64,000 nt of DNA, taken from assembly GCF_014648895.1 (NCBI RefSeq), contig NZ_BMRZ01000002.1, forward strand, positions 248,001 to 312,000, in the 5' to 3' direction. This DNA is from Streptomyces tanashiensis. Its GTDB lineage: Bacteria; Actinomycetota; Actinomycetes; Streptomycetales; Streptomycetaceae. This document shows, piece by piece, positions 34,355 through 42,261 of this stretch (positions are counted from its first letter, which is position 1; each line of letters starts with the position of its first letter). The notes below the pieces were generated by a model, which ran no database searches, was not told the DNA's origin, and saw only the letters and a list, made by a program, of their open reading frames with translations. The position numbers and the translations under genes were made by a program.

Positions 34355-35089
34355 GTGCAATTCGCTTCTGAACAGCACCTCGACGACGGCGTCCTCGAGC
34401 GCGCGTTCACCCTCGGTGAGATCCCCGGCATCCTGTGGACGCCCGCATCCGCATCCGCACCGGTGCCGCTGATCCTGCTCGGCCACCCTCCCCTCGGGTT
34501 GCGCACGATGTACCCGCGACTGGTGGACCGGGCCCGGCACTGTGCGGCGGAGGGCTTCGCCGCGGCCACCATCGAGCTCCCCGGAAGCGGCGACCGGCCC
34601 CGTCGGCCGGCCGCCGAGCAGGCCCGCGCCGAACTGCGACGGGCCCTGGAGGCCGGTGAGCCGGTCAGTGACGAGCTCGTCGACGCGCTCGTCCTCCCAC
34701 TCGTCGACACGGCGGTCCCGGAATGGCAGGCCGCCCTCGACGCCCTTCTGTCGCTGCCCGAGATCGGCGGCCCGGTCGGGTACTCGGGTGGAGTGATCTC
34801 CATCGGCGTCCGGCTGGCGGTCGTCGAGCCGCGCGTCTCGGCGGCCGTTCTGTTCGCCGGGAGTTTCGTGCCCCGCGCCATCGTCGAGGAAGCCCGGCAG
34901 GTCAGCATTCCTCTGCACGTCCTCCTGCAATGGGACGACGAAGGAAACGACCGGCAGGCGGCCCTGGACCTGTTCGACGCCTTCGGCTCCGAGGAGAAGA
35001 CCTTGCACGCCAACATGGGCGGGCACACCGGCGTCCCACCGTTCGCCGGGGACGCCGCAGACCAGTTCTTCACCCGCCACCTGAAGTGA
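34355..35089 (+). CDS. Alpha/beta hydrolase (dienelactone hydrolase-like)
   Basis: A 244-residue cytoplasmic hydrolase. LILLGHPPLGLRTMYPRL forms the oxyanion region, GYSGGVISIG is the nucleophile elbow with Ser, a late Asp lies in LLQWDDEGND, and the catalytic His is in NMGGHTGVPPF. The substrate is unknown. AAAGG at 34343-34347 is seven bases before the GTG at 34355. Tandem terminators separate it from the convergent nitroreductase. Confidence 0.92.
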   Translation: MQFASEQHLDDGVLERAFTLGEIPGILWTPASASAPVPLILLGHPPLGLRTMYPRLVDRARHCAAEGFAAATIELPGSGDRPRRPAAEQARAELRRALEAGEPVSDELVDALVLPLVDTAVPEWQAALDALLSLPEIGGPVGYSGGVISIGVRLAVVEPRVSAAVLFAGSFVPRAIVEEARQVSIPLHVLLQWDDEGNDRQAALDLFDAFGSEEKTLHANMGGHTGVPPFAGDAADQFFTRHLK

Positions 35090-35132
35090 GGCCGGGCGGC
35101 CGAACCGACAACGGACGGTAGGAGGGCCGGGT

Positions 35133-35194
35133 GGGCCAGGACGCTGCTCGGCAGGTCCTGGCCCTCTTCACGGGCCGGGGCACCGCCCCGGCCC
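35133..35194. terminator. Tandem hairpin terminators between convergent genes
   Basis: First hairpin: GGGCCAGGAC (35133-35142) pairs perfectly with GTCCTGGCCC (35155-35164). Second hairpin: GGGCCGGGGC (35172-35181) pairs perfectly with GCCCCGGCCC (35185-35194) across a 3-base loop. They lie between the stops of the hydrolase and the nitroreductase and could work in both directions. Confidence 0.75.
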
Positions 35195-35196
35195 GA

Positions 35197-35847
35197 TCAC
35201 CAGTGGTCCCAGTGCAGCACCTGATCGCGCGGGATCCGGCGGGCGGGGCGGAAGTCGGTGCCGAGGGTGTAGGCGACCGGGATGAACGCGGCCTGCATGA
35301 CCTCCTCGTACGGGATGCCGAGCGCCTGCGCGAACTCCCGCTCCGGTGGCAGGTTCCCGGTCGTCCATACGGTGCCCAGACCGCGCTCCCGGGCGGCCAG
35401 CATGAAGCTCCACGCGGCCGGCAGGATCGAGCCCCAGGTGCCGGCCTGGTGGGTGACGGACAGACCCTCGGTGCGTCCCTCGACGCAGGGGATGACATAG
35501 GCGGGGACCTCGTGCAGATGCCGGTACAGGTGCTCGACACCCGTGTACACCCGCTCCATCACCCCCGGCGCCACCTCGGCCCGCCGCACGTCCCTCTCGG
35601 GGAGCGGCTGATGGGCCGCCGCGATGCCCAGGCTCGCCCGCCACAGATCGGCGAGCAGCGCCCGGCGGGCCGGGTCGGTGACGATCACGAAGTGCCAGCG
35701 CTGCCGGTTGCGACCGGTCGGCGCCTGGACGGCGAGATCGACGCACTCCTCAAGGAGCGCGCGAGGCACCGGCCGCGTCAGGTCGAGCCGGTGGCGCACG
35801 GCGCGGGTGGTGGAGAGCAGGGTGTCGGAAGGGAGACCGAGGTTCAT
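35197..35847 (-). CDS. Nitroreductase family protein
   Basis: A 216-residue FMN-dependent reductase of the nitroreductase fold. TTRAVRHRLDLTRPVP is the N-terminal FMN phosphate-binding Arg region, APTGRNRQRWHFVIV the second FMN block, and GLGTVWTT the C-terminal one. Such enzymes use NAD(P)H to reduce nitroaromatics, quinones or flavins. It is divergent from an IclR gene across a gap holding a 21-bp perfect palindrome, which makes IclR its likely regulator (inference). Confidence 0.94.
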   Translation of the reverse strand: MNLGLPSDTLLSTTRAVRHRLDLTRPVPRALLEECVDLAVQAPTGRNRQRWHFVIVTDPARRALLADLWRASLGIAAAHQPLPERDVRRAEVAPGVMERVYTGVEHLYRHLHEVPAYVIPCVEGRTEGLSVTHQAGTWGSILPAAWSFMLAARERGLGTVWTTGNLPPEREFAQALGIPYEEVMQAAFIPVAYTLGTDFRPARRIPRDQVLHWDHW

Positions 35848-35888
35848 GCGTTGACCCTCGTACGGCCCGGACAGGGCTGGGAAGCCTG

Positions 35889-35909
35889 GGCTTCCACTGA
35901 GTGGAAGCC
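35889..35909. promoter_or_regulatory. Perfect 21-bp palindromic operator between nitroreductase and IclR genes
   Basis: Arms GGCTTCCACT and AGTGGAAGCC flank a single central G with no mismatch. It lies in the 85-bp divergent gap, as expected for an IclR-family autoregulatory site. Confidence 0.75.
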
Positions 35910-35932
35910 GGCCGGGAGACGGGGGCGGGGCC

Positions 35933-36622
35933 TTGGGCGAGAGTGTGGCGGGACGGCTGTTGTCGGTGCTGGACGCCTTCGAGGACGGCGGCCCGGCGGC
36001 GCTGCGGCTGACGGACATCGCGGCCCGCACGGGGCTCCCCGCGCCGACGGCCTTGCGTCTGGTCCGCGAACTGGTGACCTGGGGCGGACTGGAGCGCGGT
36101 ACGGACGGCAGATACCGGCTGGGACTCCGGCTCCGCGTCCTCGGCGCCGCGGCGCCCTGTCCACGCCGGCTTCTCGACGCCGCCCTCCCCGCCCTGCGCG
36201 CGCTCAGCGCCCACACCGGTGGACACGCGGATCTGGCGGTAGTCGCCGCCCCGCCGGACGGCGGCGTGCTGTGCCTGGTCAGCGGCGAGCGGCCACCGCC
36301 GCACGCGACGGCGTACGGAAAGGTGCTGCTCACCGCCCCGCCGGAGCGGCTGACCCGGCATACCCGCCACACCGTCGTCTCCCCCGGTGTCCTCGCCGGG
36401 CAGCTCGCCCGGATCAGCGCGGCCGGGCTCGCGGTCTGCGCCGAGGAGTTCCGGCTGGGCGAAGTGACGGTGGCCGCACCCGTACGCGGCCCGGAGGGAA
36501 CCCTCGCCGCACTCGGCGTGACCGTCGCCACCGGTGTCCCCCTGGACCGGGTGACGGCAGCCGTCCGAACGGCGGCCGGGCGGGTACAGCCTCCGCGACG
36601 GTCGCCATCGCCATCGCCGTGA
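35933..36622 (+). CDS. IclR-family transcriptional regulator
   Basis: A 229-residue regulator. The N-terminal winged helix (VLDAFEDGGPAALRLTDIAARTGLPAPTALRLVRELV, split by the turn at GLP) is followed by the IclR effector domain (ATAYGKVLLTA, ISAAGLAVCAEEFRLGEVTVAAPVRG, ALGVTV). The start is a TTG at 35933 preceded by GGGGCGGGG, and no ATG or GTG precedes the domain. It probably controls the divergent nitroreductase. Confidence 0.9.
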   Translation: MGESVAGRLLSVLDAFEDGGPAALRLTDIAARTGLPAPTALRLVRELVTWGGLERGTDGRYRLGLRLRVLGAAAPCPRRLLDAALPALRALSAHTGGHADLAVVAAPPDGGVLCLVSGERPPPHATAYGKVLLTAPPERLTRHTRHTVVSPGVLAGQLARISAAGLAVCAEEFRLGEVTVAAPVRGPEGTLAALGVTVATGVPLDRVTAAVRTAAGRVQPPRRSPSPSP

Positions 36623-36787
36623 CGAACCCCGACGACCCCGTTCGGCCGACCGGTTCTCAAGAAGATGCACCGGTCTTTGACACTCGTCACCACCGTCGTG
36701 ATCATGGCGAACATCGGGCTGTCCTCCGCGCCCCGTGTGAGGCCCCGGCGGACCCGTCCCTGACCACACCACCCGAGGGAGATCGTG

Positions 36788-36973
36788 ATGAGACTCGTCT
36801 GGCTGGGCGCGCTGAGTGCTCTCGCCGTCCTGATGGCGGTTTTCACGCCGTACGTGTTCCGCACCGAATCGCGCTGGCAAGGCATCGCCTGGCTCGTCAT
36901 GCTCGCCGGCACGGTCGCTCTCACCGCCGTACTCCTCCGCGCCGAGCTGCTGATCCGTCGTCAGCGCCGATGA
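36788..36973 (+). CDS. Small two-TM membrane protein, 61 aa
   Basis: Two hydrophobic segments (LVWLGALSALAVLMAVFTPYVF and GIAWLVMLAGTVALTAVLL, each one membrane helix) with a basic tail RRQRR. No family recognised. GGGAG at 36777-36781 fits the ATG at 36788 better than the GTG at 36785. It stands alone. Confidence 0.75.
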   Translation: MRLVWLGALSALAVLMAVFTPYVFRTESRWQGIAWLVMLAGTVALTAVLLRAELLIRRQRR

Positions 36974-37092
36974 TCGAGCGGTGACGCCTCCGGCGCCTGG
37001 TCCGCGCGGCATCGGCGATCCGGAACGTGCGGTCCTCGCGGGCCGTTCGTCGTCCGGACCGGTGCCGCCCTCTCAAGCCCGGTGCCACCGTC

Positions 37093-37317
37093 TCAGAGCA
37101 GGTCCCGGCGGTCGTCGTCGGTGACCGTCGGGGCGACCGGGGGAACGACCGTCCGGCGGCGGCGCAGGATGCTCGTGTACACGGCGGTGCCGATGATGCC
37201 GACGGCCATGAGGATGAGCCCCACCAGGTCGAGGTCGACCCCGTCGACCTCCCAGTCGGTCGCGAAGGTGAGGATGGCTCCTACGGCGATCATGATGACG
37301 CAGACTCCCAGACCCAT
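37093..37317 (-). CDS. DUF6458 family small membrane protein
   Basis: A 74-residue protein with two membrane segments (MGLGVCVIMIAVGAILTFAT and DLVGLILMAVGIIGTAVYT) joined by WEVDGVDLD, the exact layout of the actinobacterial DUF6458 family. The basic RRRR and Pro-rich tail are cytoplasmic. GGGAGG lies four bases before the ATG. Function is unknown. Confidence 0.92.
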   Translation of the reverse strand: MGLGVCVIMIAVGAILTFATDWEVDGVDLDLVGLILMAVGIIGTAVYTSILRRRRTVVPPVAPTVTDDDRRDLL

Positions 37318-37502
37318 GTTTCCTCCCTTGTCGGATCGGACAGGGCCTCGGCTACCCCGATCCGCCCGTCTCATCCCCGCCCCGCAGACGACCGCGCTCC
37401 GGCTCCCGGTCCGCCGGCACTCCCACCACGGCGCGTGTTTGCACGGCGGACGCGCGGTGAGGCGAGAGGAACGACCCCGTTCCCTTCGTCGACTGGGGAG
37501 TC

Positions 37503-38552
37503 ATGGAAAGCCTTGTTCGATCGGCGATCGTCCTGAGCGGCTCGGTGCTGGTGCCCCTGGCCGTCGGCCGGGCGGCGGACCTCCTCGCGCGCTACGCGGA
37601 CGCACGTCACCCCGACACCCCTCTCCGGGGGTTGCTGAGGCGCTGCCGTACGCCGCTGTACGCCGTTCTGGTGTGCGCCGTGTTCCGCGCCTCGTACCGC
37701 GCGACGCACTGGCCTCCGCTCCTGGACCGCACCGTGGAACTGGACCACATCCTCCTGCTGTGCCTGATCGGCGCCGGCGCCTGGCTGACGGTTCGCGTCG
37801 TCTCGGCCGTCGCCGAGTCCGCGTACGCGCGGTACGCGGGACGTACGCGTGACGCGGCACGCCTGCGCCGCGTCCGTACACAGGTCACGCTGCTCACCCG
37901 GGTGGTGTCGGTGGCCGTGGGGGTCGTCGCCGCCGCCTTCGCGCTCGTCACGTTCCCGACGTTCCGGGGGCTCGGCACGTCTCTGCTCGCCTCCGCCGGG
38001 ATCATCGGCATCGTGGCGGGCGTCGCGGCGCAGTCGACGCTCGGGAACCTTTTCGCCGGTTTCCAGATCGCCTTCGGCGACATGGTCCGCATCGGCGACA
38101 CGGTCGTCGTCGACGGGGAATGGGGCACCGTGGAGGAGGTGACCCTCACCTTCCTCACGGTCCGGACCTGGGACGAACGCCGCGTCACCCTGCCCGTCTC
38201 CTACTTCACTTCACGACCCTTCGAGAACTGGTCGCGGGGCGGGAACGAGCTGACCGGAACGGTGTCCGTCCACTGCGACCACTCCACCCCCGTCGATCTG
38301 ATGCGCACCCACCTGCGAGGCTTCCTCGACACCTGTCCCGGCTGGGACGGCCGGGCGTGGGACCTCGCCGTCACCGAGACCTCACCGACCGGCATCACCG
38401 TGCGCGCCCTCGTGACCGCCAAGGACCCCGACGACCTGTGGACGACGCGCTGCGCCGTACGGGAGGACCTGATCGGCTGGCTGGCACGAGAGCACCCGGG
38501 GGCCCTCCCCCGCATCGTCACCGCGCAGGCGGCCGACGCACCAACGCCCTGA
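37503..38552 (+). CDS. MscS-family mechanosensitive ion channel
   Basis: A 349-residue channel protein. Three to four hydrophobic segments precede the pore-lining helix block (GLGTSLLASAGIIGIVAGVAAQSTLGNLFAGFQIAF), and a beta domain follows (MVRIGDTVVVDGEWGTVEEVTLTFLTVRTWDERRVTLP), the signature of the MscS beta barrel. It would release solutes on osmotic downshock. The AAQ-TLGN turn matches the family Gly/Ala packing pattern. Confidence 0.94.
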   Translation: MESLVRSAIVLSGSVLVPLAVGRAADLLARYADARHPDTPLRGLLRRCRTPLYAVLVCAVFRASYRATHWPPLLDRTVELDHILLLCLIGAGAWLTVRVVSAVAESAYARYAGRTRDAARLRRVRTQVTLLTRVVSVAVGVVAAAFALVTFPTFRGLGTSLLASAGIIGIVAGVAAQSTLGNLFAGFQIAFGDMVRIGDTVVVDGEWGTVEEVTLTFLTVRTWDERRVTLPVSYFTSRPFENWSRGGNELTGTVSVHCDHSTPVDLMRTHLRGFLDTCPGWDGRAWDLAVTETSPTGITVRALVTAKDPDDLWTTRCAVREDLIGWLAREHPGALPRIVTAQAADAPTP

Positions 38553-38590
38553 TGCGTCTTCGGCCGTGGCAGACCCCGGCATAATCGATC

Positions 38591-38618
38591 TTGTGGGAGT
38601 CTCGGCAGGCTCTAGGAT
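38591..38618 (+). promoter_or_regulatory. Leaderless promoter of the VOC-family gene
   Basis: TTGTGG (38591-38596) and TAGGAT (38613-38618) are 16 bp apart, and the ATG follows seven bases after the -10. This is the best-formed leaderless promoter I see in the window. Confidence 0.55.
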
Positions 38619-38625
38619 CTGCGGC

Positions 38626-39363
38626 ATGGCGACAAGACTCGTGCAGATCAACATGAAGGCCCACGACGACTCTGTGCTCGGCCGGTTCTGGGCGGAGGCA
38701 CTCGGTTGGGGCGTCGACAGCGAGGGGCCCGGCGTGACCAACCTCGAACCGGTGGGATTCGTCTACCCCGACCCCGTGGCCGTCTGCATCGACATCGTCG
38801 CCCGCCCGGAACCCAAGACGGTGAAGAACCGGGTGCACCTCGATCTGGCCACCACCTCGACCGCCCATCAGGCGGAGTTGGTCGCGCGCCTGAAGGATCT
38901 CGGTGCGACGCTCGCCGACGTGGGTCAGGGCGACGTCCCCTGGACGGTCATGGCCGACCCGGAGGGCAACGAGTTCTGCGTCCTGGAGCCCCGGCCGATC
39001 TACCAGGACACCGGGCCGATCGCCGCCGTGGTGGTCGACTGCACCGACCCCCGGGAGATGGCCCGGTTCTGGGGCGAGGCGATGGACTGGACGCTGCACG
39101 AGGTCGCCGACGACCACGCGACCCTGCGCTCCTCCCAGGGCGTCGGCCCCTACCTGGAGTTCGTCCGCACCCCCGACACCAAGACGGTGTGGAACCGCGT
39201 CCACCTCGACGTCCGCCCCTACCCCGGTGACGACCTGGCGGCGGAGGAGGCCCGACTGCGTGCCCTGGGCGCCACCGATCCTGGGATCGACCAGTCCGCG
39301 ATCCACTGGACGATTCTGGCCGACCCGGAAGGCAACGAGTTCTGCCTGCTCACGCCCAGCTGA
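38626..39363 (+). CDS. VOC-superfamily (glyoxalase-like) two-domain protein
   Basis: A 245-residue protein made of two homologous glyoxalase-like modules of about 120 residues. Each ends in nearly the same motif (PWTVMADPEGNEFCVLEP and HWTILADPEGNEFCLLTP) and contains VKNRVHLDL or VWNRVHLDV. The family binds metals or drugs, and no specific substrate can be assigned. The ATG at 38626 follows a leaderless promoter. Confidence 0.92.
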   Translation: MATRLVQINMKAHDDSVLGRFWAEALGWGVDSEGPGVTNLEPVGFVYPDPVAVCIDIVARPEPKTVKNRVHLDLATTSTAHQAELVARLKDLGATLADVGQGDVPWTVMADPEGNEFCVLEPRPIYQDTGPIAAVVVDCTDPREMARFWGEAMDWTLHEVADDHATLRSSQGVGPYLEFVRTPDTKTVWNRVHLDVRPYPGDDLAAEEARLRALGATDPGIDQSAIHWTILADPEGNEFCLLTPS

Positions 39364-39463
39364 CCTCGGGCAACGGCTCAGGGCCGCTCAACGGAGGGTG
39401 AGTGGGGTCCGAGAGGTGACATGTGAGAGCTTGTCGCCGGCCTCTCTTACGTCCGCAACCCCG

Positions 39464-40058
39464 AGACAGCACGTCGAGGAGGCTCTGGGGGTTCCCGGTC
39501 TCGAGCGCGTGACGGAACGATTCCAGTGCTGCCCGGACCACGCTCGGGGGGACCGTCTCGCGAGGGCGCCGGGTGTCCACGTGCCGGCGGGCGCGGTGCG
39601 CGATCTGGCGGACGGCCACGGCCGTCTGTCGACGGCCGCGGCGATCTCGTCGTAGCCGAGGTCGAAGGCCTCGCGGAGGACGAAGACGGCGCGCTCGGTC
39701 GGCGACAGCGTCTCCAGGACGAGCATCATCGCCATCGACGCGCTCTCGGCGAGCTCCACGTCCTCGGCGACGTCGGGGGCGGTGAGCAGCGGTTCGGGCA
39801 GCCAGGAGCCGACGTACGCCTCCTTGCGCCGCTGCATGGTGCGCAGCCGGTTCAGTGCCTGTCGGGTCGTGATCCGGACCAGGTAGGCGCGCCGGTCGGC
39901 CACCTGGTCGAGATCGACCTTGACCCATCGCAGCCAGGTCTCGTGGAGCACGTCCTCGGCGTCGGCCGCGGATCCGAGCATCTCGTAGGCGACGGTGAAG
40001 AGCAGGTTGCGGGGGCGATGAACGCCTCGGTGGCGAGGCCGTCGGCGTGGTCGCTCAT
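39464..40058 (-). pseudogene. Decayed ECF41 (SigJ-like) RNA polymerase sigma factor
   Basis: Starting at the ATG at 40058 the frame reads MSDHADGLATEAFIAP and is then shifted at a run of five G (40011-40015). A second frame continues NLLFTVAYEMLGSAADAED to DEIAAAVDR, the sigma-2 and sigma-4 regions of ECF41 factors, and near 39624-39630 another one-base loss moves the match AVRQIAHRARRHVDT into a third frame. Similarity stops at LLDVLS, so the C-terminal SnoaL-like domain (over 100 residues in the family) is gone. At least two frameshifts plus a 3' truncation make it non-functional. Confidence 0.8.
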
Positions 40059-40123
40059 GTCCGGTCCTCCGGCTGTCCGAGTACGCATCCGGGTCAAGGT
40101 CCTTTGTGTCGAGGGACGTTCGG

Positions 40124-40513
40124 TCAAGCCGCTGCCCGCTGTGCTGCCGGCGTCTCGGGCTGCGCGGTCTCACGGGCCTGACCGGGCACCTCGACCTGCT
40201 CGGCCCGCTCCGTCTGCTTGGCCTGGAGCTGCCGCTGTCGTGCGGCGCCGCCCGAGACGCGGTGCAGGCGGTACCCGCCGGGCTTCTCCGCCTCGTCCGC
40301 CAGGTGCTTGACGACGCCCACGCACACGATCTCCCTGAGCTTCGCGCCCAGGCGACCGTCGATGTCGAACCACACGGCCACGTCGGACCGGTTGGCGAAC
40401 TGGAAGATGCCGTCGCCCCGGCCCAGGCTGATGCACTGGGCGGCGAACGACTGGTTGAGGGTCTCGGGCGTCTCCTCGGCGGGACCGCCACGGTCGGTGT
40501 CGGGTCCGGCGTT
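40124..40513 (-). pseudogene. Coding-like fragment without a start, unrecognised
   Basis: An open frame of 129 codons with strong GC3 and protein-like sequence (QSFAAQCISLGRGDGIFQFA, then DVAVWFDIDG and VVKHLADEAEKPGG). No ATG, GTG or TTG occurs before the GTG at 40379-40381, about 45 codons in. It begins directly after, and in frame with, the stop of the upstream minus-strand gene. It is probably a 5'-truncated gene remnant next to the sigma pseudogene. A functional short protein from 40381 (85 aa) is the alternative. No family recognised. Confidence 0.5.
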
Positions 40514-41092
40514 TCACACGCGCCGGAGAACGGCTTCCTTGCCCCACTCCGAGCCGCCGAGGAGCAACGTGGCTCCCTTCAGCCTGAAGTCGATCTGCGC
40601 CTCGCTCCGGCACGTCTGCTGGGGATCCTCGGTGATGACCTCGTGAATGATCAGTTTCTCGGCCATGACGGCCACGAGGGTCAGTTCCCCCTTGCACGAC
40701 GACACGGGCCAGTCGATCGTGCCGACCACCTGGCCTTCTCTCCCCGCCCGCAGACGCACGATGATCAGCTCCTCGTCATTGCTGGTGGAGCCGCGCCACG
40801 TCCCTGCCCAGCCTTCGGGGGTCCGGCCGCTGAGGGCCGGGGAGACGGGCGTCGCCGACGGGGAAGCACTCTCTCGGGGCGTCGTCGGTGCCTTCGGTTC
40901 GGAAGGTGGGGTGGTGCCCTCGGACGGTGAGCCGCCGCCGGTCCCGACCGCGGCCGGATCGCTGGTGCGCCGCTCGGCCGGTTTCGCCCCGTCGACCACC
41001 GGAAACAGCCACGCCAGTATCCCGACGACGATACTCAGAGCCGTGACACCCAGGCTCGCGAACACCGGCCATGGCGGCCTCGATTCAGCCAC
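40514..41092 (-). CDS. Membrane-anchored exported hypothetical protein
   Basis: A 192-residue protein with one N-terminal membrane anchor (VFASLGVTALSIVVGILAWLF), a Ser/Pro/Thr-rich linker to about residue 85, and an outside domain of about 100 residues starting GWAGTWRG. That domain contains two Cys (SSCKGELTLV, PQQTCRSE) placed to form a disulfide. The layout resembles sensory domains of Streptomyces Ser/Thr kinases without the kinase. No function can be assigned. Confidence 0.82.
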   Translation of the reverse strand: MAESRPPWPVFASLGVTALSIVVGILAWLFPVVDGAKPAERRTSDPAAVGTGGGSPSEGTTPPSEPKAPTTPRESASPSATPVSPALSGRTPEGWAGTWRGSTSNDEELIIVRLRAGREGQVVGTIDWPVSSCKGELTLVAVMAEKLIIHEVITEDPQQTCRSEAQIDFRLKGATLLLGGSEWGKEAVLRRV

Positions 41093-41385
41093 TCGCGTCT
41101 CCCCCGCTCGCTACGCACCCCTGATCGGGCCCACGGTGACCGATACCCGGATGTCCCGCCAGGGATGCTGACATCACGTCAGGCACGCGTGGGATCGACG
41201 GTCGAGCGCGGGTGTCGAACCCGCCGCGCACGAGGGCGGGTGCAAGGTCCCGGCACCAGGCTCGGTGGACCGGAGCCGTTGTCAGTGGCCCTCGTTAGTC
41301 TCCCCTCATATCGCAGCTCAGGGGCTTCGCCGCCCCTGGTTCCGGCTGCGCTGACATCTGACGGACTGGCGGAGGGGCACGGCAC

Positions 41386-42261
41386 ATGGCGTGGCTGGCA
41401 GCGGGTGAGGGGTACGAGATCACCCTCGAAGACGGGCGTGTGATCGCACGGCGCGTCGGGGGGCGGCAGTTGAAGACGCTGCCGAAGGCGTTGCGCGACA
41501 GTGCCGAGGCCGACCGGCTGCGTCAGCTCGCCGAGTGGCTGGACCGGCACGCGGCCTCGTGCGTGGCCCAGGTGGATGCCTGGATGGTGTCGTCGCTCCC
41601 GGTTCCGACCGAGCTGATCGCGCGGGTGTGGCCGGACGAGGCATGGCAGGCCGCGCTGCGGGACATGGCCGTCGTGGGCGACGACCCGGACGAGGTCGGC
41701 TTCCTGCGGGACGTCACGGCCGACGGGGAGCTCAAGGTCGTCGATCTCGACGGCGAGACCGTGCGGCTGTCGCCGCGCACGGTGACGCTTCCCCATCCTG
41801 TGCTCCTTCCGGACCTGGACGACGTACGCGACTTCGCGGCCGACCTCGGCATCACCCAGAAGGTGGAGCAGATCCACCGGGCCACCTGGACCAGGCCGGA
41901 CGGGTCGCACGGGCCGGATGGCGAGCGTCCGGAGACGGCGACGGAGGTACGGGACTACGCGGGCGGCAAGTTCGCCTCGCGCTTCGGGCTCGCCGCGCGC
42001 GCCACGGGCCTCGGCTACCGGGTGTCCGGTGGCTACGCCACGTGCAAGGTGCGCGACGGGGGCCGCAGCACGGAGGCGTCGGTGTGGATCGGCGAGCCGT
42101 ACTGGGACGGGGAGTCGGAGACCGGCGGGCTGAGCTGGCACGACGAGGACGGCCGCGCGGTGCGGCTGAGCGAGGTCGGGCCGGTGGCCTGGTCCGAGGG
42201 GATGCGCATGGCCGCTGCGCTGTACGCCGGCCGCACGATCGAAGAGGGTGGGGACGCGTGA
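41386..42261 (+). CDS. DUF4132 domain protein (YehI/MolR-related), first gene of the MoxR-VWA locus
   Basis: A 291-residue protein that looks like a stand-alone DUF4132 domain: ITLEDGRVIARRVGGRQLKTLPKAL, then LRDVTADGELKVVDLDGETV, VTLPHPVLLPDLDDVRDFAADLGITQKVEQIHR and a glycine-rich end. Enterobacterial YehI/MolR proteins carry this domain in chains of about 1200 residues. GGAGGGG lies eight bases before the ATG. The stop overlaps the next start (GTGA). The 293-bp upstream gap has a TAGTCT -10 candidate at 41296-41301 but no convincing -35. Role unknown. Confidence 0.88.
   Translation: MAWLAAGEGYEITLEDGRVIARRVGGRQLKTLPKALRDSAEADRLRQLAEWLDRHAASCVAQVDAWMVSSLPVPTELIARVWPDEAWQAALRDMAVVGDDPDEVGFLRDVTADGELKVVDLDGETVRLSPRTVTLPHPVLLPDLDDVRDFAADLGITQKVEQIHRATWTRPDGSHGPDGERPETATEVRDYAGGKFASRFGLAARATGLGYRVSGGYATCKVRDGGRSTEASVWIGEPYWDGESETGGLSWHDEDGRAVRLSEVGPVAWSEGMRMAAALYAGRTIEEGGDA

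Noticed and set aside
40514..40516. Programmed stop readthrough or selenocysteine at this TGA
   Set aside because: The upstream protein ends naturally at LRRV and no SECIS-like hairpin is evident. A gene remnant is the simpler explanation, though readthrough is listed as a check.
41270..41301. Full -35/-10 promoter for the MoxR-VWA operon
   Set aside because: TAGTCT is a plausible -10, but the TTGTCA at 41279-41284 is only 11 bp away, too close to be its -35.
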